Part shown: positions 33,675-45,794 of the stretch, piece after piece
Numbering within the stretch: position 1 is the first letter of the stretch
Layout: each line of letters begins with the position of its first letter
Origin: Cryptomeria japonica
Taxonomy: Eukaryota; Streptophyta; Pinopsida; Cupressales; Cupressaceae
Direction: 5' to 3'
NCBI RefSeq assembly: GCF_030272615.1
Contig: NC_081409.1
Location: forward strand, 24,324,406 to 24,388,405
Length of the DNA stretch: 64,000 nucleotides
The notes under the pieces: model-generated
Seen by the model: the letters and a program-made list of their open reading frames with translations, nothing else
Told to the model about the DNA's origin: nothing
Databases searched by the model: none
Program-made: the position numbers and the translations under genes

Positions 33675-35400
33675 GAACTAGGTCTTGACCAAAATGTGTG
33701 AGAATAGATGAAAATGGAAAGAGTGTGGAAGGCCAAGAATTGGATGGAATGTAAATGAATCTGAGGCGTACTTGTAATTTCCAAAGTGTAAGATCAAGTA
33801 TGTATGTGGTAGAGTAGGCATGGCTTCCAAAGAGATGATAGATCTCTTGATGAGGTAAGTTGACCTTGACTCTAAGTAAGACCAAATGAGAACCAAAGGT
33901 GATAGACCTTGATGAGGGACCACTTAGAAAAATGTTGTTGTATGTACTGTGTTGACAAAGCAAGATGAGGACAAGCAAGTGACCTTTTGACTCAAGTTTA
34001 GACAAATGTGAATGTAAGGGAAGATGTAAAGAAATGATGGACTTTGTGAGACCCAAAGATAGGTTTAATGCTAGATGAAAACTTGGAGAAATAAACTAAG
34101 TAGCTCAAGAATGCTGAAACTGACTGCTCTTGTTTGTTGGACTATAAGTGTTTTTCAATTCTCAACATAGACATGCCTGTATACTTCACAAACGCAATTA
34201 AAGGACACAAACATGTTTGAACACTACACATATACGTTTCTGAAATTTTGTGAATGTAGTTTTTTTGCTTATCGAAACATAGACACGTTTCTATCCTACA
34301 CAGACGTGGTTAAATGACACACATGTTTCTGTCAGACACATGCACGTTTCCATAAACTGAGTGCAATTTTTCCAGTTTGTAACGTTGTTTGTTGTTACCA
34401 AATCTGAATTTTTAACTATTTTTCGTGACAAGAGGACACAATGTTGATGAGGACTCAGTGTTTGCAAGTGTTTAGACTCAAAATGACTCAAAAGAAAGTG
34501 TATTGTTTGATGTAAAAATATTTTGCATACACTTGAAGACACAAAAGACACAATGTTTTGATGTTTGATCTTGAATGTTTGAATGTTTAAAAGAAGACAG
34601 TCACAATTCCTATGGTTGGCCAGGACAATAGTTGTTAATCCCACATGGGGTTTCCCCCAAGGCTACGCAATTCAAAGTGGATACATAGATGCTTGACCCA
34701 CTAGCTCCACCCTCGACACTCACTTCTCTGAGGTAGCCAAGCATCAGTCCCCATGAAAACTTACTGTGGCAAACTTTTTATCTCTACTAAGAATCGTATG
34801 TGTGTGGGCCTCTACAGAGGTCCAACCTCCTACCCCAACAACTAGAAGTATTTTGGCTTTGTAAAAAAAAAAGGTGCTAGTAAGGGCATCTGCTCATATG
34901 GCCATACATGCGACACTTTCAGCTCTGTAAATACAGAAGGCTCTCAGCCGGTAGCGGTTATGCCCTATTACTGATCAACCTGGTTTATGGGGAGACATAG
35001 TGTTGGTATGAACTAATCAACACACGTTACCCATGGCTTTCACCATGGATACAATTATTTATAGTGGTTTGGAAGAGATGGGTTTTCCTCGCTACCACTT
35101 GGGTCGTTCTCTCCTCACTAGTAGTCCTAATGATCACACGGGGAGATAGGCCCTCTAGAGATTAAACAAAAAGAGCCTAATGCTCAAGACACAAAAGACA
35201 CCGGTTCAATTTTAGTGCACCAATTGAAGTGTTTGGTAATCTATGAAAAAAAGGCACACAATAAAGATAAAAAACCCTTGCCAAAATCTTGCAACAAATA
35301 TTTGTTATTAGTTTTGCAATAATACCCCTCCTTCAAGCACACAAGTTAGGTCAATTTTAGATCCAAAAGACTTTGTGTAATAGGGGCCTTCAACAAGACG
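33675..35400 (-). other. C leader, conserved half
   Basis: Matches the B leader 12580-14313 in inverted order, including the block with GGGGAGACATAGTGTTGGT (34989) and remnants of the CGCGTCTGTG cluster (34160-34350, as ACAGACG/ACGTTTC words). No supported gene. Confidence 0.65.
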
Positions 35401-35404
35401 TTTT

Positions 35405-36300
35405 TTCTGACAAATTCAAAGATATGATTTTCCATGAGTTCTTTTGCATCATAAAAAAAGAACACTTGTAAAATTTCAAGACATTTCCAGAAATGTAAGA
35501 AAATCCAAAACCTTTGCTAATTTGCTCCAAAAATTATTTTTTTATGAAAAATATAAAAAATTCATATAAAATGAACAATTGATCCAAAAAATCTGAAGTC
35601 TTTATTGGATGCTCCTCATAGCCTTCCAAACCTTCATAAAACAATTCTTGCAAAAATTACAAGGATTTTATGAGAGATGATCAAAATAATGCAAAACCCT
35701 AATTTTTAAAGATCCAATTTTTGAGGAAATATTTTGCATCAAAATTAAAATCATAAAGAACAAATCCTGTGTATAATTATGAAAGCTTTTCAAAACTGTA
35801 AAAAAACCCAAAAAATTCACTAATTTTCTCTCAAAATTAATTTTTTTATGAAAATGCATAAAATATTCATAAAAAATTGAAATATGTTCCAACAACTCTG
35901 ACTTTTTCACTGAGCATGTTTGATACTGTTCTTGACCTGCAAAAAAATATTGATGCCAAAAGTTAAAGCCGTTTGTGAGATCTGATCAAAATAATGAAAA
36001 ATCCTAATTTTTAAAGATCTAATTTTTTAGGAGATATTTTGCATCAATATTAAAATCTCAAATAACAGATCTTGTGTATAAATCTGATAAATTTTAAAAA
36101 ATATAAGAAAATCCAAAAAAAATTCTCATTTAATCTCAAAATTATTTTTTTATGAAAGTTCATAAACAATTCATAGAAAATGCAAATGTGCTCCAAAAAT
36201 TCTGAATTTTGGATTGAGAGTTCTTGATATTGTCTTCAACCTACCAAGAAAATTTGGTGCTAAAATTACAATCCATTTGTGAAATAGGATCAGATCTCTC
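35405..36300. repeat. Tandem repeat of about 305 bp, nearly three copies, in the C leader
   Basis: CCTAATTTTTAAAGAT recurs at about 35696 and 36002; a CCAAAAAATCTGA-type word recurs at about 35583, 35889 and 36193. Spacing is 304-306 bp. Very AT-rich. Not present at the same place in B or K. Confidence 0.8.
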
Positions 36301-36421
36301 CAAGATCTTGATCTTGTGTCCAACACCCTATCCGCACAAGGTTATTCTCCAAATTGTTTTACAAAACAACAATATAGGGTTAGAAAAACCTACAAAAAAC
36401 ATAGATCTAACAAAAATCCAT

Positions 36422-36442
36422 GTCCCACCGGGTATGCCAAAA
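36422..36442 (-). other. C primer-binding site region
   Basis: The minus strand reads TGGCATACCCGGTGGGAC next to the LTR, the same family site as in B and K. Confidence 0.75.
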
Positions 36443-37240
36443 TGTTTATGGTGAAAGTGGATAATGGAACAACAACGTTGAAAGACTAAAATAGATTCAA
36501 CCATGAAACCCTAGCCTAACAACAACAAAGATCCATCATAACATATGAAGATTACCTAAGACAATGAAAATCAAATGAAATCACAAAGATTATACCATCA
36601 CATGTCCAATAGGGTTTGAATCTCCATTTTTCCTATCTCCATTATATATTGCTTGATATATTTGCTCTCAGATTTTATGTGTGCACAAGAGCTCAACAAA
36701 GAACGGAAATGTGGTTGCAAGTAGGCTTGATCACATATGAAAGCTCGAATGCTAGAATTCTTAGGAGTGCTTAGAATGCATAGGAGGATTGATAATGAAG
36801 GAAGTATCTCCTTATATAGAAGACATTATAAGAAATGGAGGGATAAGATTGAGACGTGTAAGAGATAGATGCTCGGCTAGGATTAGAGGGTAGGTATAGA
36901 AAGAGGAAAATAATGATAGGGTAGGTAGTGTAGGAATTAAGAGATGGATAACATGTTTCATGGGTAGAAAAGGCTAATGAATTAATTAAATAAATAAAGA
37001 TTTATTTAATTAATAGAAGAAGTGGGATCAATTAAATAAATAAAAGTATTTATTTAATTTAGGTAGACGATAATTTAAATAAAAAAAAGTATTTATTTAA
37101 ATTAGAAATAAAGTTAGAAGAGGATAAATGAATTAATTAAATAAATAAAGATTTATTTAATTAATAGAAGACTTAGGATAAAGTAATTAAATAAATAAAA
37201 ATATTTATTTAATTAGACATGACAATTTTAGGTGTCTACA
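36443..37240 (-). repeat. C 5' LTR
   Basis: 798 bp. In element orientation it starts TGTAGACACCTAAAATTGTC and contains the AT palindromes and the TATATAAGG box. GGTTC at 37241 is the presumed target duplication; its partner is outside the window. Confidence 0.88.
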
Positions 37241-38107
37241 GGTTCAAAGGAGAATTAATTTATCAGAAGCCACTAAGGTTGTGAAGTCTGAAGACATCAG
37301 ACAAAAGAAAGAAAGAGATTGGTTCTGAAGAATAAAATGGTGAAGGCATTGAAGAGCTTGGTGTGAACATAGCAGTTAGAAGGAGTCCGCTATTGCCAAG
37401 AGATTTGGGGATTGTTGAGATTTGGAGATCATTTTAATGAGTCATTGGTCATGCTGAAGCTATAACTTAAGGAGGGAGAGCCTGCATTGCTAGTCATGCA
37501 TGAGGTCTAGAAGAGATCAAAAGTAAATTGAAGATTGAAAAAGAGCATGAAGAGCTTAGAGATTAGGAGAAATTTAATTTTTGAAAAATAGAAAACCCAA
37601 ATCATATTGTGGGTAATGTGAGGAAATTTCGATAGCAGGAAGGAGAAACTAAAAAGAAGAGGAAATCTTGCAGAAGCAAAGAGCAATTATTAGTTTTGTG
37701 TGGTCATATGAAACCACTTGTATGTCAGATTTGTGGTAAGCTAGAAACCACTTAGTGTAATGGTATGTGGTTACCCAAAATCACCTCAAATTTATATTGG
37801 TTAGAGATAAGGTGCAAGATCCCAAGGTGATCATGAAAAAGAGAAAGGTTTGAAGACTACCGACTAGGTGTTTGAAGAAATTGTCGCAACAGTTGAACAA
37901 TTTGGAGAACAATAAGGAAGCAGATGATGAGATAAAGTGTGTTTTTGAAGTCAAAGAAGAGAAAAAAGATCACAGCCAGCAAGAGATAGAATATTATGGC
38001 AAAGTAGAAGTTGATCAAGTCGTAGCTGAAATAGTAAAGAAAGTTTCTAGTTTAATGTTAGAAGACAAGGAGGAAGATTGTGGGTAGTAAAAAGCTGCTA
38101 CAAAAGT
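37241..38107 (+). repeat. H internal unit 1 (part)
   Basis: Matches unit 2 (51339-52205) and unit 3 (53453-54290). A 71-residue acidic, Lys/Glu-rich frame at 37872-38087 (MKKLSQQLNNLENNKEADDE...) has counterparts in units 2 and 3 but no recognised domain. AAAGT at 38103-38107 is the F target duplication. Confidence 0.8.
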
Positions 38108-39381
38108 TGTTGGCATTATGGATGAATTTATTATGTTATGCATTGATGTTTTGTCATTGATGTCAACAATAGCTGTTATGGTTGGTTATCGGCACCAGCT
38201 GTTATGGTTGGTTACCGACATACATGTCTTAGTTACCAGTAGAAGATCTAGTGTTACCGGCAGAAGAGACTATATGCTGGACACTTCGGTATGTTTAGAT
38301 CTATGGAATGTGATTTTTTACATATGATACGTGCTTTTGGAGCATGTTTTGGTCAATTGGTACTGGCTTGGTACTTGGTTGCTATCATACACTCTTGTAA
38401 ACCCTTACTAGAATTGGTTTAAGGCTTTATCGACAGAGCTTTCATTGAGGAATCGTGGCAGGATGCATAAGTGATGTTGGTGCGGCTTCTAGATGGATTT
38501 CAGGATGCTGAAGATATTCTTTGATCGTGGTTCAACTGCTTGAAGACATTGCTTTAGCATGGTGGACCTAGAATAGGTCTGGTGCCTATTTAGGTTATGG
38601 ACCGGTATCATGTTAATGTGTATTCCACACATTACTAGGATGTTTCAGGATGATTTATGGATTTGTTATTGTTATTTTGGTCTTAAGCCGACATGGCATA
38701 TCATTGTAATATGGAATTATGTAATGATCTTATTGCAATATCTTTTAGGTGGCCAACCTAATTGGTTTAAGTCTTAGGGTTGGTATAAATGATTGTAAGA
38801 TCTCATTGTAGATTGGGTATCATGGTCATGAATTGTAATATCATATGCGAAGGATCAGGTTGATCATAGGTGATCAAATTGGGATTAAGGAAGAGGTCAA
38901 AGCCTCCGGGATTGTAATCAAGCATGGTAGATGCCATCTCTAGTAGTTCATTATTCTAGATTGTTGTTCATTTATCTTAAGATGGTTGTAGCCTCTTTGT
39001 AGTCAGCGAGACTCTTTTATAATGAGCAGTACACTCTAGGCAGTGTGCCTTTCTGCATGTGCATGCCCCTCATTGTATCACATGCTTTCTACAGAAGTAT
39101 CATCTGTGGGTAGGCTTCCCACCATGGTTTTTCTCTTTCCGGGTTTTCCACATACAAATCATGGTGTTATGTGGTATGGTTGCTTTGTATTTATTATCTT
39201 TTTAATTGTTAAGTTGCATTGTTTACTAGTATCTGTGTCTATAGGCATCTATTTCTGCTTTACTGGTATTTGAATGTTTATGTTCTCTGGTTTAAGGTTG
39301 TATTATGGATTAAATGTTATAATTTGTTAACAACCGATTCAACTCCCGCCCCTTCTCAATTGTTCATCAGTTATCTTAACA
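38108..39381 (+). repeat. F 5' LTR
   Basis: 1274 bp, TGTTGGCATTATGG to ATCTTAACA. Same ends as the right LTR, which is about 170 bp shorter. Confidence 0.9.
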
Positions 39382-39383
39382 AT

Positions 39384-39395
39384 TGGTATTAGAGC
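39384..39395 (+). other. F primer-binding site
   Basis: TGGTATTAGAGC, a one-base variant of the initiator-Met tRNA primer site, 2 bp after the LTR. Confidence 0.85.
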
Positions 39396-39439
39396 TTTGG
39401 TCCTCTTTTGTAGAAGCTTAACCGCTTGAGGTAGATCCT

Positions 39440-40113
39440 ATTGTAGCTAACACTTCTAGTCCATCGACAACTATTTTTAGAAGAGAAATCCCTAAGCTTG
39501 ATGGAACAAATTATGGGATATGGAATATTCGGATGGAGACTCATCTTAGATGTCTTGACAAGAATATTTGGGAGATCACTGAGAAAGGATATGCACCTTA
39601 TGATCTAACATCTGGCAATCTTCCTCCTACATAACTGGATAAGAATGTTGATAATGATTGCAGAGCTAGAGAAGCCCTCTTGTGTGCACTTACTAATCAA
39701 TAGATCATGGGATTTATTGATAAATCATCAGCAAAGGTTATGTGGGACAAATTCCAAACTCTGAATGAAGGTGATCCTACTATCAAAATTGCTAGACTTG
39801 ATGGTTGCCAGGTAAGATATGAAAACTTGAAAATGGAAGATAATGAAAGAATTGCTTTGTTTATGGAAAGAGTAAATGAGATTGTTATGTGAATTCAATG
39901 TTGTGGAGGATTTATGAGTGAAGATTAAATAGTTTCCAAAGTCTTGAGAGCCCTTCCACCGGCTTATAAGATGAAGAAAACTGCAATGAATGAGTTGAGA
40001 ACAATGGCAGACACTTCAATTAATAGAGGCATTCTGATTGGGAAATTATCTGCTTTTGAGCTTGAAGAATTTGGATCTTCTAGAGCTATAAAGTTTGAAC
40101 CTAATTTTCATGT

Positions 40114-40149
<36 letters not shown>

Positions 40150-40836
40150 TACAAGTAAAAGTGATTGGAAATTCCTATATGCAAAAGAATTGGAAGACAT
40201 GAGCAAAGAAGATGAAGAACTTGAGCAACTTGAAGCCTTATTTGATAGAAGAGTACCTAAAGGACCTATAGGAAGTAAGTATGAAGGAAAAACACCTTTT
40301 AAATGTTTTTCATGTAATAAGATTGATCATTTTGCATCTAAATGTCCTAAAAGGAATGGAAGGTTTGAGGAAAGAGTTAAGAAATATTTTAAGCCTAACC
40401 TAAACAAATATAGATTCAAGAAAAGTAAAAAATGCTACATAGCAGATGAGGAAGGAGTAACTGATGACTATGGGGATGAACCCACAGAAGACTCTTCTAG
40501 TGGATCTGACAATGGAAAGGAATGGGTGTTCTATTCTTTGAAGGAAGATGAACCACAACTAGCTATCAAGAATGCAGAAAAGGCCCTGGTAGCAAAAGTT
40601 GAAGATAAGGATGAATGGGTAATTGATAGTGGATGCTCACATCATATGACTGAAGATAAAGGGAAATTTCTATCCCTACAAGTATACAATGGCGGTCAAG
40701 TCAGATTTGGAGATGAAAAAGCATGTATGATCAAAGGTCTCTATTATTTCTTTGGATGACAAGCATAACACTGATAATGTCTATTATGTAGAAGAAATAA
40801 TCTTTTGAGTGTTGGTCAATTGGTGGAGAAGGGTTT
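39440..40836 (+). pseudogene. F gag and start of protease
   Basis: KLDGTNYGIWNIRMETHLRC opens a typical UBN2-type copia gag. A run of Ser from a TCA repeat lies at 40113-40149, the knuckle CFSCNKIDHFASKC follows at 40304, then a Lys/Asp-rich linker and WVIDSGCSHHMTEDK (protease loop) near 40618. The G element interrupts the protease end. Confidence 0.87.
40113..40149 (+). repeat. (TCA)n microsatellite encoding poly-Ser in F gag
   Basis: About twelve TCA/TCT units in frame. Confidence 0.9.
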
Positions 40837-40841
40837 CCAAC
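40837..40841. repeat. Target duplication of element G, left copy
   Basis: CCAAC, repeated at 45790-45794. Confidence 0.88.
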
Positions 40842-41306
40842 TATTAGGTTTTCAAGCAGATCCGAAGCAAATATGAACTAACAATTATATGCAGATTTAA
40901 ATACAAAAGATAAAGAAATAAAATAGGACATAGATAACACAAAGATTTAACGTGGTTCACCCAGAATGGGTTATGTCCACCATACACAATCGTCCAATCT
41001 TTCTTATTATCCAGCAAAAATAGTACATCAACCTTACAATGCCTTAAGCATCCTAGCTGCTTATAACATGCGTTTTTAGGGCAACAAACAAAGTCGGCCT
41101 TTTTAGGGTTTTATTACAATGTCGGTTTTCATCAACGAAAAAATGGCAAAATTTTTTTTTCTTGGGGGCTGCCGCCCCCGAACCCCCGCTTTTCTCGAGG
41201 GTTGCCACCCCCAAACCCCTACCCATGGCCCATCTCGGCCTTGAACCCTGGTGAGGATAAATGCTGAGTGTACAATACTTTGTTGATCAGCTGCCACATT
41301 TCAACA
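40842..41306 (-). repeat. G 3' LTR
   Basis: 465 bp ending ATTTCAACA. On the element strand it is preceded by the polypurine tract CCAAGTGGGAGAT (41307-41319). Confidence 0.88.
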
Positions 41307-41403
41307 ATCTCCCACTTGGAGACTGATACTACACAACACCACTATACATGCAACATCCGCTAGATAAAACACTAGGACTTGACTGGTATAAATTCCACAA
41401 TTA

Positions 41404-42960
41404 TCAATCAAGAAGACCAACAGAAACTGATGAAGAAATTAGCTTCTCCTGTGGAACTGCCTTTGTGAACATATCAACAGGATTCTCACTTGTGTGAATC
41501 TTCTCAAGCCATAACTGACCCTCCTCCAAAACAGTCCGGATGAAGTGGTACTTGAGTTGAATGTGCTTTGTCCTTGAATGAAAAGCAGAGTTCTTTGCAA
41601 GATGAATGGCACTCTGGCTATCAGTATGCAATGGGCTATCCTCTTGTGTTTGACCCAATTCCTTCAGAAAACATTGCAACCAAATCATCTCCTTGCTGGC
41701 TTCTATAGCAACAACATACTCAGCTTCAGTGGTTGAAAGTGCAACAACCTTTTGCAGCCTAGAAATCCAACTGACTGCAGTTCCCCCTACAGTAAAAACA
41801 TACCCTGTAGTACTCCTCTGTGAATCAATGTCACCCGCCAGATTAGAGTCAACAAATCCACTTAGAGCAACATTAGATCCTTTGAAACATAATGCCTTTG
41901 TAGTAGTTCCTTTCAAATACCGAAGAATCCATTTCATAGCATTCCAATGCTCCATACCCAGATTACTCATAAACCTACTCACAACTCCCACTGCATGTGC
42001 AATATCTGGCCTTGTGCACACCATTGCATACATCAGACTGCCAACAGATGATGAATACGGGATGTTAGACATTTTATTAACCTCTTCCTATGCCTTGGGG
42101 CACATCTCCTTAGTCAATTTGAAATGACTAGCTAAAGGTGTACTAACTACTTTTGCATCCTGCATGTTAAATCTTTTCAACACCTTCTTTATATACTCAC
42201 TTTGGGACAAATTCAAGGTTCTATTTTTCCTGTCCCGTGTAATCCTCATACCGAGAATTTGCTTAGCTGCACCCAAATCCTTCATAGCAAATGACCTGGC
42301 TAATTTCTATTTAAGATCATTTATATGTTGTATGTTAGACCTAGCAACAAGCATGTCATCAACATAAAGCAATAGGATAATATAACTGCCATTATCAAAT
42401 CTCTTAAAATATACACAATGATCAGAATGATATCTATGATAACCGTGTTCAGCCATGCAACTATCAAATTTTAAATACCATTGTCGGGGTGCTTACTTTA
42501 GGCCATACAGACTTTTCTTCAACCTGCACACCAAGTTCTCCTTACCTTTGACCTCATATCCCTATGGTTACAACATGTAAATTTCCTCCTCCAAATCTCC
42601 ATGGAGAAAAGCTGTTTTGATATCTAATTGTTCAAGATGTAAATCATCTGCAGCCACAAGACTAAGTACAGTTCTAATTGAAGTCATTTTTACAACTGGA
42701 GAAAATATTTCATCATAATCTATACCCTTTTTCTATGCAAAACCTTTTACCACAAGTCTAGCCTTATATCTTTTCTGACCTCCTTCCTCCTCCTTTAGCT
42801 GATAAACCCATTTGTTAGGCAAGGTTCATTTTTCTACAGGTAAAGGGACTAAGTCCCAAGTCTTATTTTTCATCAAGGAGTCCATCTCCTCTTTCATGCC
42901 TAGCTCCCACTGTTGTTTGGCATCTACCTACATTGCTTCTTCATATTCTTTTGGTTCACC
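41404..42960 (-). pseudogene. G pol: reverse transcriptase and RNase H
   Basis: The RNase H end is the best preserved: SSVGSLMYAMVCTRPDIAHA, GDIDSQRSTTGYVFTVGG, STTEAEYVVAIEASKEMIW, HSRTKHIQLKYHFIR and NPVDMFTKAVPQEKL. RT traces (DLGAAKQILGMRITRD and upstream pieces up to about 42960) precede it on the minus strand. Standard copia order. Confidence 0.88.
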
Positions 42961-43071
42961 AGAATCCATTAATAAAATAGAATACAAAGAAGGAGAAAAT
43001 CTTTCAGGGGGTCTACTTGTCCTCGTAGAACATCTAACACTTGCAGGAGTTTGTGGGACAATCTGTTGTTG

Positions 43072-44194
43072 CTAAGCATCAGGTACCTGTGGCATTTCAT
43101 TTTCAGGAATCTCATCCAACACCACATATTCTTGTTTGTCTTGTTCATGCTTATTTTCCTGCATTTGTTCTTTATACATAACCTTCTCATTAAATATAAC
43201 ATCTCTACTTCTAATTATTTTCTTATTTTCAAAATCCCATAACTGATAGCCATATTCATCTATCCCATATCCAATGAAGGTACATTTCTGAGATGAAGCA
43301 TCAAGCTTGGTTTTGTTTTCTTTATCAACATGGACAAAAGCTTCGCAACCAAAAGTTTTTAGAAAAGAATAATTTACCTTTTTACCAGTCCATGCCTCCT
43401 CTGGACTACCACCATCCAAAGGGGTTGAAGGTCCTCTATTTATCAAATAGATAGCAGTATGTACAAAATCTGCCCAAAAATGTAAGGGCAATCCAACATG
43501 CAATCTCATGCTCCTCGTACGTTCCATGATAGTCCTATTCATTCTCTCTGACACACCATTTTCCTGTGGAGTTCCTGGAACTGTCTTCTGCTTTCGAATC
43601 CCATTTAAGGAACAGTAATCTTCAAATGTTTTGCTACAATACTCACCTCCATTATCCGATTAGAGACACTTCAACTTTTTTCCTGTCTCATTCTCAACCA
43701 AAGCTTTCCATTTCTTAAAAGTTTTAAAAAACATCTGATTTTTATTTTAGGAAATATACCCATGTTTTTCTGGTTGAGTCATCAATAAAAATAACAAAAT
43801 AACAAGAGCCACCAAGAGATGATACCTGAGTCGGTCCCCATACATCTGAATGTACAAGCTCTAACTTCTCACTCTTCTTCTCTTTCCCAACCTTGAGAAA
43901 TCTGACTCTTTTCTGTTTACCATAAACACAGTTTTCACAAAACTCTAAATCAATCTTTTTTAGTCCTGGCAATAGATTTTTGGAGTGAAGGATTTTCATC
44001 CCTTTCTCACTCATGTGCCCAAGCCTATGGTGCCACATTATCGAATATGTTCTTGCAACATTTATTGTTGTTGTTCCTGCAGTAACTTTATCTGTAGTAG
44101 CTAAGGTAGAGTAAGTGTTACCAGTACATAGATATAATGTGCCTACCTTCGCACCTTTAGCTACTACTAATGATCCTTTAGTGACCTTCCACAT
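43072..44194 (-). pseudogene. G pol: integrase
   Basis: HHRLGHMSEKGMKILH and CENCVYGKQKRVRF (HHCC finger), LVHSDVWGPTQ and FIDDSTRKTWVYFLK (core), then MSERMNRTIMERTRSMR, LPLHFWADFVHTAIYLINRG and KCTFIGYGIDEYGYQLWD (C-terminal part). Clear copia integrase. Confidence 0.9.
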
Positions 44195-44284
44195 ACTGTC
44201 TGAGAAGGTAACTATGCAACCTTCACTACCTAGTTGCCCTGCAGAAATTAAATTTCTTCTTAAATTAGGAACATGTCTTACCTC

Positions 44285-45337
44285 CTACAGAAACCAGTCA
44301 TTACCATTCTGCAACTTGATCTTTATCTTTCCTTTTCCAACAATTTGACAGGGCTTATCATCACCCAAATATACCTGTCCAAAATCACCTTGAACATAAT
44401 CTAGAAAATATTTTCCATGGGGTGTAGCATGAAATGAAGCCCTAGAATCTATTACCCAAGAATCATTAACATTATCCAAACATAAGATTAAAGTATCTTG
44501 TAAAGTATTACTTGCAATATTAGCTTCCTTACTATCATTTTCATTTTTGTCTCCTTTGTTTTTTCGAGACCAACAGTCTTTCTTTAGATGACCAGGCTTT
44601 CCGCAGTACCAACAATCTTTCTTTCCTCTAGATTGAGAGTGTCCTTTCTTTGACTTCCCTCGTGTCTTCTCATTCCCAGGGCCTTTTCCTCTTTCCTTTG
44701 ATCTTCCTCTGTTCTCCACATTCAAAACACTACCTGATGATGTTGAAGTCTCACCTGTGCTTTTCCTTTGCATTTCCTCGCTTAGGATAACACCAACAAT
44801 ATCATCAAATACCAAAGTATTTTTACCAGAGACAGAGTTACTTACAACCATAACCAAGCTATTCCAGCTTTCTGGCAAAGAACATAAAATCAAGAGAGCC
44901 CTAACCTCTTCTGCAAAGGTAATTTTTACTGAAGACAATTGACTGGTAATTGTATTAAATTCATTTAAGTGCTCCGCTATAGATCCTCCCTCACTCATTT
45001 TCAAATTAAACAAGCACTTCATAAGAAATACCTTATTCGAAGCCGAGGGTTTCTCATACAACTTAGCCAATGTTGCCATCAAATCTACAGTCATTTTTGC
45101 TTCTGTTATATTGAATGCTACAGACGACGCAAGGCACAATCGAATGGATCCTAGTGCCTTTCTATCTAAAATGTCCCACTCTTCATCTGATATTGTGGTT
45201 GGTTTATTTGCCTTTCCTTCCAATGCCCACCACAAATCCTTTTGATACAAGTAATCCTCCATCTGCATTTTCCATAACTGATAATTTTGGCTGTTAAAAT
45301 TTTCGACCTTGAATTTGGAATCCTCCATTGCTCCCAC
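44285..45337 (-). CDS. G gag polyprotein start (350 residues, looks whole) with protease entry
   Basis: Starts near Met at 45328 (MEDSKFKVENFNSQNYQLWK), the classical Tnt1-like copia gag opening; a slightly earlier Met is at 45337. Contains the UBN2 capsid region, a basic GRSKERGKGPGNEKTRGKS stretch, the knuckle CWYCGKPGHLKKDC (near residue 240) and then DSWVIDSRASFHATPHGKYF, the beginning of the protease. Capsid and RNA packaging protein. The longest uninterrupted retroelement frame on this side of the window. Confidence 0.85.
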   Translation of the reverse strand: MGAMEDSKFKVENFNSQNYQLWKMQMEDYLYQKDLWWALEGKANKPTTISDEEWDILDRKALGSIRLCLASSVAFNITEAKMTVDLMATLAKLYEKPSASNKVFLMKCLFNLKMSEGGSIAEHLNEFNTITSQLSSVKITFAEEVRALLILCSLPESWNSLVMVVSNSVSGKNTLVFDDIVGVILSEEMQRKSTGETSTSSGSVLNVENRGRSKERGKGPGNEKTRGKSKKGHSQSRGKKDCWYCGKPGHLKKDCWSRKNKGDKNENDSKEANIASNTLQDTLILCLDNVNDSWVIDSRASFHATPHGKYFLDYVQGDFGQVYLGDDKPCQIVGKGKIKIKLQNGNDWFL

Positions 45338-45374
45338 TCAAATCTGAAAGTCCTGCCAATTTACATAAAACCTC

Positions 45375-45386
45375 GTTCTGATACCA
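45375..45386 (-). other. G primer-binding site
   Basis: The minus strand reads TGGTATCAGAAC, a one-base variant of the initiator-Met tRNA site. Confidence 0.85.
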
Positions 45387-45388
45387 AT

Positions 45389-45789
45389 TGTTAGGGTTTC
45401 AAGCAGATCCGAAGCAAATATGAACTAACAATTATATGCAGATTTAAATACAAAAGATAAAGAAATAAAATAGGACACATATAACATAGAGATTTAACGT
45501 GGTTCACCCAGAATGGGTTACGTCCACCATACATAGCCGTCCAATCTTTCTTATTATCTAGCAAAAATAGTACATCAACCTTACAATGCCTTAAGCATCC
45601 CAGCCGCTTATAACATGCGTTTTTAGGGCAACAAACAAAGTCGGCCTTTTTAGGGTTTTATTACAATGTCAGTTTTCATCAACGAAAAAACGGCAAAAAA
45701 AAATTTCTCGGCCCTACCCGGCCCCAGACCCTAGTGAGGATACATGCTGAGTGTACAGTACTTTGCTGATCAGTTGCCACATTTCAACA
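45389..45789 (-). repeat. G 5' LTR
   Basis: 401 bp, TGTTAGGGTTTCAAGC to ATTTCAACA, followed by CCAAC. Confidence 0.88.
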
Positions 45790-45794
45790 CCAAC

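Larger units (their letters stand above)
32357..37240 (-). mobile_element. Element C, right piece: gypsy gag N-terminus, leader and 5' LTR
   Basis: Continues the C gypsy past the A insertion (second GTAAC copy at 32357-32361). On the minus strand: LTR 36443-37240, primer site, leader, gag. Same family as B and K. Together with the left piece it shows that C once covered this whole region before A and D arrived. Confidence 0.92.
40842..45789 (-). mobile_element. Element G: Ty1/copia (Tnt1/Tork-like) inserted in F
   Basis: Minus-strand copia: LTRs 40842-41306 and 45389-45789, CCAAC duplication, primer site, gag of 350 residues, protease, integrase, RT and RNase H. About 4.95 kb, a compact element. 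Gag looks whole; pol has several breaks. The left LTR carries a GC-rich block around 41165-41225 that is mostly absent in the right one. Confidence 0.93.

Noticed and set aside
35668-36454. Small frames in the AT-rich C leader
   Set aside because: Low-complexity translations of the tandem repeat, without conserved domains.
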